DNA of 64,000 nt from CAVVUF01 sp963751425 (GTDB taxonomy: Bacteria; Chloroflexota; Anaerolineae; Anaerolineales; UBA4823), in contig CAVVUF010000002.1 of the NCBI GenBank assembly GCA_963751425.1, positions 558,001 to 622,000 on the forward strand, given 5' to 3'. Made by a program: the position numbers and the translations under genes. Of this stretch, positions 55,229 through 64,000 are shown in pieces (position 1 is the stretch's first letter; the number at the start of each line of letters is the position of its first letter). Under the pieces are notes generated by a model. The model did no database searches and was not told the origin of the DNA. It was given only the letters and a program-made list of their open reading frames with translations.

Positions 55229-56900
55229 ATGGAAACCTCATCAGAGCTTATCGACAAAGCAATTACCGAAGCCAAAACAGGAAATAAGGCCGGTGCTAAG
55301 AAGATACTGGCTCAGGTAGTAAAGAATGAGCCTGGTAATGCTCGTGCATGGGATTTATTGAGTCGTGTAGTTGAGGATAAAGACCAAATTATTTACTGCC
55401 TCAACCAAGTTTTGAAAATTTCGCCCGATAACCCCCAAGCGAAAGCACGGTTGCAGAAACTACAAGGCCAACCCACATTTCAACCACCCGTTCAAGCCAA
55501 AGCCAAACAAAAATCGGGAATGAGAAAAATTATTACTTATGTGACAGCCGGCGTTTTGGGCTTTTGTATCCTATTAGCCGGTAGTTGTTTTGGACTTAAT
55601 GCTCTTGGATTAATCTCAACTCCAACCCACACAATTGAAGTAGCTCAGAATCTTATTTCTACAAATTCGAGAGCTATTCCAATGCTGGAGCTTACTGATA
55701 CCCCATACCAGGCATTTCTAACTGAGACTATAGAACCAACATCAATTCCACCAACCCAGGTACCGCCAACTGAGACTACAAAACCAACATCTGTTCCCTC
55801 AGATACACCCGCCCCTAGTGGAATTCTTCAAGTGCATTTTATCGATGTGGGCCAAGGGGATGCAATTCTAATCCAAGCCCCAGGTGGATTGGCAGCTTTA
55901 ATTGACGGTGGAGAGGCTGGCACTGGCGTTGTTCAATACCTTCAATCCAAAGGTGTCCAACGTCTCAATCTTGTAATCGCTACACATCCCCATACTGACC
56001 ATATAGGCGGATTGGTTGAGGTATTACAAACCATCCCAGTGGATAAAGTGGTAACCAATGGACAAATGCACACCACCTCTACTTACGAGCATTTCTTGGA
56101 CGCCATTGCCTCATCTGGAGCTTTGTATGTGGAGGCAAAAAAAGGAGATACGATCTCCCTTGGTGATTTAAATTTCGACGTTCTTCATCCATCCAGCATG
56201 CAGGGAGAAGACTTGAATGATAATTCGCTTGTCCTACGACTGGTATACGGGAATATAGCCTTCTTGTTCACAGGAGACGCCCAATCTAACGCAGAAGCAG
56301 ACATGGTCTCATCAGGCTCAATTCTCAAAGCCGATATTCTCAAAGTCGGTCATCACGGAAGCCGCTCATCTTCAAGCTCAATCTTCCTTCAGGCAATACA
56401 ACCAGCCGTGGCTATCTATATGGCAGGCGCAGGGAACGACTACGGGCACCCTCATCAAGAAACACTAGCAGCCCTCAAGTCCATCGGGGCACAGATATAC
56501 GGCACAGATATTAACGGGTCGATAACCGTGACAACCGATGGTAATAGTTACTCAGTTGAACTTTCTAAACAGACACCGCTAATCGTCCCGACGATAGAAA
56601 CACAGCCCTCTGCCACAACTATCGAGGTGGTTTCTCTTACCAGTCCTATATCACAGGGAGGATTAGCAAGTTTAAACGATAAAGACAGTACCCGGCGCGG
56701 CGTGCACAATCACCGTATATTACAAGTCGGGTCCAAGCCAGGCTCAAGGTCTAGGACCTCAAACAGCTGATGGCAATGGAAATGTCACCTGGTCTTGGAA
56801 AGTTGGCTCCAGGACAACACCTGGTACATGGCGAATTGTTGTAAAAGCAAATATCAATGGGGAAACCCTTTCATTGGAAATTCCATTCGAGGTGAGATAA
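55229..56900 (+). CDS. ComEC-type metallo-beta-lactamase-fold hydrolase with N-terminal TPR and membrane anchor
   Basis: About 557 residues when the shift near 56685 is taken into account; the conserved tail (TVPGAACTITVYYKSGPSQAQ... to IPFEVR) then ends at TAA 56898-56900. N-terminal TPR-like helices (residues about 1-75), one membrane segment (about 97-118), a Thr/Pro/Glu-rich linker, then a beta-lactamase fold with VGQGDAILIQ, THPHTDHIGG, LFTGDAQSNAEADM and KVGHHGSRSSSS. This resembles the extracellular nuclease-like domain of the DNA-uptake protein ComEC, but without its channel. It likely acts outside the cell. The DUF3006 gene overlaps its stop by one base. Confidence 0.85.
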
Positions 56901-57148
56901 TGAAAACGAAAGCTGTAGTTGACCGATTTGAAGAAGAATTAGCTGTAATCCTGGTAGGGGAGGAAGAAGAGAAGCTTGTAGTGCCACGCTCATCTTTGCC
57001 CAGTGGCACTAAAGAAGGACACTGGCTGAAAGTTGAGATAGAGGACGACCGTTTGATTAGTGCTATCATTGATGAGGATGAAACCAATCAAGCAAAAATA
57101 AGGATTGCCGAGAAACTTGCCAAGCTCCGACAAGGTAAACATCCCTAA
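56900..57148 (+). CDS. DUF3006 family protein
   Basis: 82 residues from ATG 56900, which overlaps the stop of the hydrolase (TAATG). KAVVDRFEEELAVILVGEEEEKLVVPRSSLPSGTKEGHWL is the DUF3006 pattern. Genes of this family commonly follow ComEC-type beta-lactamase genes, as here. It may bind or regulate that protein. Confidence 0.85.
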   Translation: MKTKAVVDRFEEELAVILVGEEEEKLVVPRSSLPSGTKEGHWLKVEIEDDRLISAIIDEDETNQAKIRIAEKLAKLRQGKHP

Positions 57149-57271
57149 CTAATTGGGTTCAGTATCAAGAGGTAGCGTAGTGAAGAATTCCAAGGCAACA
57201 GCGATTGGTTAGTTTATTTTATAAGGTAATCGATCCGACGTACTGTCCGAACCCAATAAAGCAGTGAGATC

Positions 57272-57412
57272 ATGCAAATGATCCAAAAACTAAAGATATT
57301 TTGGGCCTGGATGGACACCCCCGAATGCGGCAGGTCTTGCATGATCTGGGGTGTGAGCGCGTCTGTTACTTTCATAATCACTGTGGGTGTCCTGTGGCTG
57401 TTGGGGGCGTAG
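57272..57412 (+). CDS. Small single-span membrane protein (46 aa)
   Basis: MQMIQKLKIFWAWMDTPECG is followed by a hydrophobic segment (SVTFIITVGVLWLLG). A weak GTGAGA site lies upstream. There is no homologue I recognise. It is the only likely gene in the 350-base gap between the DUF3006 and GrpB genes. Confidence 0.35.
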   Translation: MQMIQKLKIFWAWMDTPECGRSCMIWGVSASVTFIITVGVLWLLGA

Positions 57413-57496
57413 TTTCAAATTGATAAATACCTTGTAACTGCTCAGGCGTCCTTAGGAATATATTAAATGGTAAAGTGAAATGAGAGGGTTGTCGCC

Positions 57497-58048
57497 ATGG
57501 TTAACGGATCATCAAATGAGGGTCATTGCATGGGCCTGGGTTTAGAGGGAGGCACTGTCAGGCTCGTTCCATATAATCCCGAGTGGGTGCTCTTTTTTGA
57601 AGAAGAAAAAGTCCGCTTACTAGCCTCAGTCGGGCCGTTTGTGCTGGAAATCCAGCATGTGGGCAGCACGTCGATTTCAGGCATGACAGCAAAACCAATA
57701 CTTGATATTGCCATTGCGATCAAAAACTATGAAGAAGCCAGAGTGTGTATCCAGCCCATCGTGGAATTAGGATACGAATATAAGGGTGAATTAGGTATTC
57801 CGCGCCGGCATTACTTTGTGAAAGGCGAACCCAGGACGCACCATATCCATATGAATGAAATCGGAAGCCAGGATTGGATAGATCAGATTGAATTTCGAGA
57901 TTACCTGACTAGACACCCTGAGACTGCACAGGAATACGTCGATCTCAAGCTGGCATTAGCCGGACGATTTCCGATGGATCGCCAGTCTTACCTGGAGGGC
58001 AAGGCTCCTTTCATCCAAAAAGTCTTGCGAATGGCAAGGGCCGAATAA
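57497..58048 (+). CDS. GrpB family protein (UPF0157)
   Basis: 183 residues. It shows VRLVPYNPEWVLFFEEEK, QHVGSTSISGMTAKPILDIAIAI and later HHIHMNEIGSQDWIDQIEFRDYLTRHPE, all hallmarks of the GrpB/nucleotidyltransferase-like UPF0157 family. The function is not established; some relatives are fused to CoaE. Single gene. Confidence 0.92.
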   Translation: MVNGSSNEGHCMGLGLEGGTVRLVPYNPEWVLFFEEEKVRLLASVGPFVLEIQHVGSTSISGMTAKPILDIAIAIKNYEEARVCIQPIVELGYEYKGELGIPRRHYFVKGEPRTHHIHMNEIGSQDWIDQIEFRDYLTRHPETAQEYVDLKLALAGRFPMDRQSYLEGKAPFIQKVLRMARAE

Positions 58049-58087
58049 ATACCATCATTTTTCATTCGGTATTTCGTGGTTCATTAA

Positions 58088-58954
58088 ATGTTGATGCCTG
58101 AGTTGTTACAATACCTTTATGCTAGAATTGGGATTGCCATGGAAAATGCTAAAAAGACCGCTCAAAGCCTAAGACTGGCGATACGCCATGATACTTTTAT
58201 CGAACCGGAACTGGTGCTGGTAGGGGCAGGTGAATTCCTGATGGGCAGCGCGCAGGACGACCCGTATGCAGATGAGAGCGAAAAGCCGCAGCACACACTT
58301 TACCTGCCAGAATTCTGGATTGGGCGCTATCTGGTAACGAATGAGGAATATCGTTTGTTCTTGGCAGAGAACCCAGAATTCGATGAACCCTATGGTTGGA
58401 GGGACAGAAACTACCCGACTGACGAAGAAGATCATCCAATCACAGATGTGTGCTGGTATTATGCTCAGGCTTACTGCCACTGGCTTTCTTTGATGACGAG
58501 AGTTAGATATTCCCTGCCCAGCGAAGCCGAATGGGAGAAAGCCGCCCGCGATACTGATGGCAGGATTTATCCCTGGGGGAACAACTGGGAACCAAAGTGT
58601 TGCAATTCATGGGAAGAAAATATCATGAGCACCACACCGGTGTGGGAATATTCACCGAATGGAGACAGCCCGTACAGCTGCACCGACATGGCGGGCAATG
58701 TATTCGAATGGACGAGCAGCCGCTGGGGCAGTACTTACGAGCATTTACGTTTCATATACCCCTACACTGCCAATGACGGGCGTGAGGATATCATTAGTTC
58801 TGATCTCCGGGTTCTGAGGGGCGGCGCTTTTCACAGGGATCGCGAGGGTATGCGCTGCGCCCTCCGCCATAGAGGCGAACCAGATGGCACATACTCTGAC
58901 GTTGGTTTCCGGGTAGTTGCTTCCCCCGTTCATCTTAGAGCTCTAGTTCTTTGA
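58088..58954 (+). CDS. Formylglycine-generating-enzyme/sulfatase-modifying factor-like protein
   Basis: 288 residues. The FGE-sulfatase domain starts near VGAGEFLMGSAQDDPYADESEKPQHT and has YLVTNEEYRLF, CWYYAQAYCHWLS, LPSEAEWEKAARDTDGRIYPWGNNW, DMAGNVFEWTSS and a C-terminal VLRGGAFHRDREGMRCALR. It has a Cys near the usual catalytic position (GMRCALR), but the second one is not obvious. The family includes oxidases and non-catalytic domains. ATG 58139 is a possible shorter start. No sulfatase gene is in view. Confidence 0.85.
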   Translation: MLMPELLQYLYARIGIAMENAKKTAQSLRLAIRHDTFIEPELVLVGAGEFLMGSAQDDPYADESEKPQHTLYLPEFWIGRYLVTNEEYRLFLAENPEFDEPYGWRDRNYPTDEEDHPITDVCWYYAQAYCHWLSLMTRVRYSLPSEAEWEKAARDTDGRIYPWGNNWEPKCCNSWEENIMSTTPVWEYSPNGDSPYSCTDMAGNVFEWTSSRWGSTYEHLRFIYPYTANDGREDIISSDLRVLRGGAFHRDREGMRCALRHRGEPDGTYSDVGFRVVASPVHLRALVL

Positions 58955-59171
58955 ACTCTGGTGCTCTAGATAGTGATTATAAAGGATAGCTCGTTCTTGC
59001 CAACCTTATCTCCAGAGGTTAGGGGCTTGTAAACTTTACGAAGTTTTCAGCACTGAAAACGCCAGTACCGCAAACCTACCGACTGATTGTGACAAACTAA
59101 CAGCCAGGGATTCTTTCCCATTCCCCTGGCTAAGAATAACCCGATGCGTCTACATAGACTGGTGAGGCAGG
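58955..59171. other. Gene-free stretch
   Basis: No gene, hairpin or repeat seen that can be supported. Confidence 0.4.
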
Positions 59172-59390
59172 TTATGCGTTTCTCAGCGCTTCTCTCGCCT
59201 GCTTCGGCATATTCAATCGATCTGCGGTCTTATTTCTCACCCGGTAATACTGCTCTTCTGGCATAAGGAGCGTCACCATTTCTTTCCGTGGATGACGATC
59301 TTGGAGATCGGCATAATCGGGCGGCAGTGCTTGTTGTCTACAACCAGGATATCTAGGACTTCAGTATCTTTACCAACCCTTGAAGGTCGT
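59172..59390 (-). pseudogene. Orphan protein remnant of unknown family
   Basis: On the minus strand two frames hold protein-like sequence. The first is GKDTEVLDILVVDNKHCRPIMPISKIVIHGKKW (about 59380-59275). After a one-base shift it continues with KEMVTLLMPEEQYYRVRNKTADRLNMPKQAREALRNA to TAA 59172. No start was found. I do not recognise the family. It has the look of a gene end left behind by a rearrangement. Confidence 0.4.
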
Positions 59391-59715
59391 CAGACTATAT
59401 TTATTTGAAATCCCTAATGTAAACTAAAATGAGAAAAGTAATTTCTCATACCTTACACATTTGTATACTTTATTGTTCAGAGAAGCTCTAAAACGCAAAT
59501 TATAATGGAAGTAGCGACTTAAAAGATTTTCCATATTGAATCGGAACAAATAATTGAATCAAAAAGGATCGCAATTTATTGATTTAAGAATTTATGATTG
59601 ATCTTAGTACACCAGCAACGCGACCATCATTTGGATAACAAGTTAAGGACAATCATGGGCAACTGTTACAGGTAATCACTGATTGTTAAATCTGCTCACA
59701 AAGACAATGAATTTT

Positions 59716-61762
59716 ATGGAAAAATTAAAATCTTATTCAATCCCGGAGCTAGCTAAGAAACTTAACACGGAAATGAAATTGCCCGGATTCCAGCGCAACT
59801 CTGTTTGGAAAGAATCCAAAATTGAGTTGCTATGGGACTCAATCTTATCGAACTTCCCCATTGGAGCTCTTTTGCTAAGCCCGCTTCATGAGAATGATCT
59901 TGAGGACATTGGGAACTCGAGACCTCCAAATCACCAAAAGCGGAGCACTCCCAAAGACTGAAGATGCCACTGCTGAGGTTCAGTATATTATCGTTGACGG
60001 CCAGCAACGATTAGATTCGATTAGCCTTGGCGTATTTGGTGTGGATCAAATTCCACATGCCCGATTATGGTTGGATCTGGCTGAACCTGCCAATCGGGAT
60101 AAACGCTTTTATGATTTTTATTTGTGCACCAGAGATAATCCATGGGGGTCAGATGTCAGTCAGGACGGCCAAAGAAATGCTCTTAAGCAAATAGGCTCTG
60201 AAGAGTTTGATCTCAACAGTCCATTACCTGATCAGACATGGCCTATCCGAGCAAAATGCCCAGTACCTTTCGTGGAATTGTGTCAATTGTTGAAGCGTTA
60301 TCCTAGTGGTATTTACCCTCCTGATGAGGAAATTTCTATTCTAATACCACCATCCAAAAGGGGCGCTTCTTGCAGAACCGATTTGGATACTGTTTTTGAC
60401 ATAATCCGAAGCCGTGTGCTGAATGGAGAATATAAAATTCCATTTATCATAGCCGAAAATTTAGATAAGAAGAAATTAGGCAGTATTTTTGAGCGACTAA
60501 ATACTCAAGGTGTCACTCCTGGACCCGCCGAGTTGTTCTTCTCGGCATTGAAATTGCGTTGGCCACCGGCGAATAACTTGGTGAGTGAGATTTATGAAGA
60601 CCATAAGACGGGTAAATTTCTAAGTCCTACTGAGATCACTCATTTAGCTGTTCGGATCGTCTCGCCATCCACCTTGGAATTGAACCTGGATCGTTTTGAT
60701 CGCTTGGTAAATGAACACGAGAATCAATTAAAAACCTTATTGAATTACACCCGGGACGAGCCTATCAGCCCTATCCACCGATACCTGCTTTGGGCGCGGA
60801 AAGCACTCGAGTACAACCAACTACCAGGTGATCTTGGTTTTCCTCCTCCTTTGATAATGCGGTTGAGACCTAGGATATGGCATACGATTGTTTATTGGAT
60901 AGCACATCATCCCGAAGGGGTAACGGAGTTGAACAGGCTTGAGATGCTCCGATATGCAATGTTTGATATGCTATACCTGGATCCGAAAGATCGTGGACCT
61001 TTTATGATGAATGCCAGCTTTGGAAGTCTAGATAGAGAGCCTCGGTTTAACCTCATAGATAGCCGGGTATTTCCAGGCGTGTTAATTTATCAGATGTATA
61101 AAGGCCTGATGGAGGATCGGAATAAACCTTTCAAAATCTTGACGCCAGATAAATACTATCAAGAAATGAAACCTGAATTAACAACGCCAACCTGGTTCCA
61201 ATTACATTTTGAAGTTGACTGTTTATTAGTCTGGGCACAGCGGGAATATTTTAATCGGTGGTTTGGAAAGCATAACCAGGAAATTTACTGGAAAATGACT
61301 TAGAAACCGTACGATTTGGATCATATCTTACCAGCGTCTTATCTTAAATTCACTGGACCGACACCGCTTCAGAAGTTTTGCCATCCCAGTATGCAAGATA
61401 TATGGATAAGATACAGAGTAAAAGATTGGGCCGGTAATCTGCGTTATTGGCCTGGTTCAATTAACAAGGCCAATCAGGATAAAAATCTGGACGCTAAATT
61501 CATCCTTGGCCAGGAAACAGTACCTGTGAGTGAGGACTTAAACCAATTTGGATTATCTTCAATTGGTGATGTGCGCCGAGCTAGTTTGGTAGATGAAGAA
61601 AGTCTTCAGGATTGGGAGATTGCAGCTAAGAGTGGAAAGAATGTTTGGGATTGGAAGGACGCTGAGCGTTTTGCAGCTTTTCGGCGTGCTGCTGAAAATA
61701 GACGCTATCATATGTACCAATCGTTGTATCAAGCTTTATCATGGGACGAATGGGAATTTTAA
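59716..61762 (+). CDS. DUF262 (ParB-like) and DUF1524 (HNH) nuclease, GmrSD/SspE/BrxU-like
   Basis: About 680 residues. It starts MEKLKSYSIPELAKKLN (ATG 59716). The N-terminal DUF262 domain has LPGFQRNSVW, and after a shift near 59905 YIIVDGQQRLDSIS, the DGQQR motif of ParB-like NTP-binding folds. The C-terminal DHILPASYL is the HNH-type DUF1524 motif. An in-frame TAG at 61301-61303 (KMT-stop-KPYDLDHILP) lies just before it. Relatives such as GmrSD, BrxU and SspE restrict modified or foreign DNA. The shift and the stop interrupt an otherwise typical protein. The AAA ATPase gene follows after 28 bp, so they form a unit. Confidence 0.8.
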
Positions 61763-61789
61763 TTACTCCAAAAAAGGACAGGGATCAAT

Positions 61790-64000
61790 ATGATAAGCGT
61801 AATCCAAGAAATAGCGAAATGGGCTGAGGACCTTCCCTATTGGGAGCAGGTAGCTCTGGACAAGATCATCGGTGGTGTTGAGATCACAGATGAGGTGGTC
61901 GAGGAATTATTTCACTACCTACTAGAAGATTTGGGATTAGACGGCTTGCCATCTGTTGAGAGACCCACTCTGTGTAACCTGCAATCGGACGCTGAAGAGA
62001 TCATCCTTTCCAGCGAAAAGCCGCTGCTTAAGCGAATCTACAACCTTAAAAATATCAATGCCCTGGTGCCTAATCAGGAATTGACCTTCGGACCACAGCT
62101 TACTGTCATCTTTGGGGCTAACGGCTCCGGGAAATCAGGCTATGCGCGCGTGATCGGGTGCGCAGCATTTACCCGTGGCGATAAGGAAATCCTGCCAGAT
62201 GTCACCAAGACTCAAGCACCCCAGGATCCCCTCTGTGCAGACATCGAGTTACTTTACGGTGATAAAACGATACCTATTCACTATGTCGTCGGTGAGACCT
62301 GTCCTCAGCTGCGTTCCTTCTATGTATTTGATAGCACCAGCGTCAAAAATCATCTTACCAAGGAAAACCCGATGAGCTTTTCACCTGGCGGGTTAGAGGT
62401 ACTCACCCGTTTATCGGAGGTTACAGATCAGGTGCGAAAACGCTTGCAATCGGAATGCGAAAAGAAACAAACTGTGAACATCTATGAGCCTCTGTTCATT
62501 GGTGAATTGCAGGTCCAAGCACTCGTAACTGATTTGGGCGCAGCAACAGAAGTCGATGTTTTATGTAAGCTAGCTCAATTAACGGATGAAGAAAGGAAGG
62601 GTATTGCTACCAGAGAGCTTGCCATAGCTGAGCTCAGGAATCAAAAAATTGCTGAGCAGATTTAAGAACTCGATCAAAAAATCGCAGACTTGCTTCTTCT
62701 GGAAGCCGGATTAAATACCATAGCCAAAGCGGTATCTACTGAGACGATCTCGACTATCAATGCTTCAATAACCGCCTGGGGAGAAGCCAAGACTCTTTCG
62801 CAGACTACCAGCGTGGATAATTTCCGGGATGAAGCTTTCACCCAGACCGGGAGTGAAATATGGGACCAATTCATTCGGGCAGCCTATGCTTTAGGAAAGG
62901 CTGAGTTAGTGGTTTATCCAGCAGAAGGGGATCAGTGCTTGCTTTGCCACCAACCTCTCACGACTGAGGCCAGAGGTTTACTTCTACGTGTGTGGGAGTA
63001 CCTGCAAAGCGAAGCCCAAGAAAAGTTAGATCAAACAGAAAAAGAACTACAAAAATATGTAAACAACCTTAGGAATTTAGATTTTGGTATTCTGGATGAT
63101 CAAACTGTATCTTACCGGCATTTATCCGCTGATAAACCTGAATTGCTCGCTAAAATCATGGCTTTCATTAAAGCTTGTGAAATTCGCAGGAATGGGATCA
63201 CTCAGGCGATTATCAATCATCAAACTTACCCGACTGTTGAATTGCCGGATAGTAGTTTAGGTTTAGTAAGTAGCTTGATTGAGACATTACAGGCCGAGAA
63301 AGAATTGCTGGAGAATAAAAAGGTTGAGGAAGAGATAAGAGAATTAGAGAAGGAAAAACACGAGTTAGAACACCGTAGGTTGCTTTCAAAGCATCTAGAT
63401 GGCATCTTGAAATTTGTCTCTGATGCAAAGTGGATTAAGCAGGCCAACGCACCTAAAGTCCGACGCAGCACGAAACACATCACGAAAAAGTATAATGATC
63501 TATTCGAACAACTCATCTCCCAGGAATATGTGCACCTGTTTGAAGACACCCTAACAAAGCTCAAGTGCCCGTTGGGGGTTAAGATCGCGACTCACGGTAG
63601 CAAAGGCGAAACATGGAAGCAAATTGCACTCAAACGCGAAGATGAGCTAATAATCTCTGGAACATCCCCCGATCAAGTGCTCAGTGAGGGGAACAACGCG
63701 CAGTGGCTCTAGCAGAATTTCTTAACCGAAGTGGCATTAGATGAAAACAGTGCCGGAATCCTTCTGGATGATCCGGTTTCTTCCCTGGATTTTGACTGGA
63801 AAGAAATAATGGCTCTACAGGTGGTCGATGAAGCAAAACGCCAACAAGCCATTGTTTTCACCCACGATTTACACTTTTTACACCTTCTGAAAAAGATTGC
63901 AGAGGAGGAAAAGGTCACTTTACGTAGTCATTGGATTCAAAAGAGAGATAACATACCAGGATGGGTTTATTTAGATAATAGCCCGATTACAGAAAAAGAA
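61790..64000 (+). CDS. Zinc-hook AAA/ABC-type ATPase (AAA_13, RloC-like), runs off the right edge
   Basis: More than 735 residues. Walker A is FGANGSGKSGY (near 62120). It has a long coiled coil with a zinc-hook-like CLLC (QCLLCHQPL, near 62935), then an ABC signature and Walker B ILLDDPVSSLD (near 63765), followed by the switch His segment FTHDLHFL. In-frame stops lie at 62663 (TAA) and 63710 (TAG). At the second, adding a base in GGGG (63690) and removing one in TTAACC (63723) restores LSEGEQRAVALAEFLTEVAL, a perfect signature. It resembles RloC/PrrC and Septu-type ATPases that trigger a nuclease. The C-terminus is outside the window. Confidence 0.82.

Overview
The window looks like a chromosomal segment from an uncultured or environmental Chloroflexota (Anaerolineae-like) bacterium. 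This is an inference from gene content: a slipin/NfeD pair, GT-C and GT87 membrane glycosyltransferases, a papain-type protease beside a chagasin-type inhibitor, short TTCGTG-type intergenic repeats and moderate GC. No rRNA gene is present to confirm it.

Layout. (1) 1-5.4 kb: the 3' part of a type III restriction Res subunit broken by frameshifts, then a large RecB-like nuclease fused to an SF1 helicase. (2) 6-30.8 kb: mostly housekeeping genes. These are RNase D, a GNAT acetyltransferase, a slipin/NfeD pair, an Lgt-like membrane protein with a nitrilase, rhomboid protease, AzlCD, a tartrate/isopropylmalate-type dehydrogenase, a small secreted repeat protein, aldo/keto reductase, a membrane adhesin-head protein, glycosyltransferases, a VWA protein, a metallophosphoesterase, an M19 dipeptidase, an inhibitor plus papain-like protease pair, a GT2/GT-A pair, a radical SAM protein and DoxX. 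(3) 30.8-48.2 kb: a mobile element. A large serine recombinase sits in the Mg-chelatase-like gene comM and leaves only its 3' half. All following genes are on the minus strand: PrimPol-type replication protein, a DNA methyltransferase/SNF2-type helicase fusion, RadC-like JAB protein, Rad52-like annealing protein, SWIM zinc finger protein, UvrD-like helicase and several small proteins. (4) 49.0-50.8 kb: an Lnt-like gene with the structure of an integron gene cassette (attC site downstream, matching core site upstream). (5) 51-64 kb: an accessory region with an LLM oxidoreductase, a 5' remnant of a type III Res gene, a K+ channel, a lamin-tail protein, a ComEC-type beta-lactamase-fold hydrolase with DUF3006 partner, GrpB, an FGE-sulfatase-type protein, and a DUF262/DUF1524 nuclease next to a zinc-hook AAA ATPase, a candidate two-gene defence system that runs off the right edge.

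How it fits together. The mobile element carries a recombination and replication kit (PrimPol, Rad52, RadC, UvrD, MTase-helicase). Between many of its co-directional genes lies a terminator-like hairpin whose T-tract runs directly into the next gene's ribosome binding site, and its left part carries several copies of a 14-bp palindrome. The N-terminal half of comM is not found to the right, so either the element continues beyond the window or the locus was rearranged.

Caution. More than twenty frameshifts or in-frame stops interrupt otherwise well-conserved proteins, often at short homopolymers. In one ABC signature two opposite shifts cancel out. Many are probably assembly or base-calling errors rather than real pseudogenes. 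Coordinates of such genes are given for the whole reconstructed gene, with the approximate shift position in the entry.
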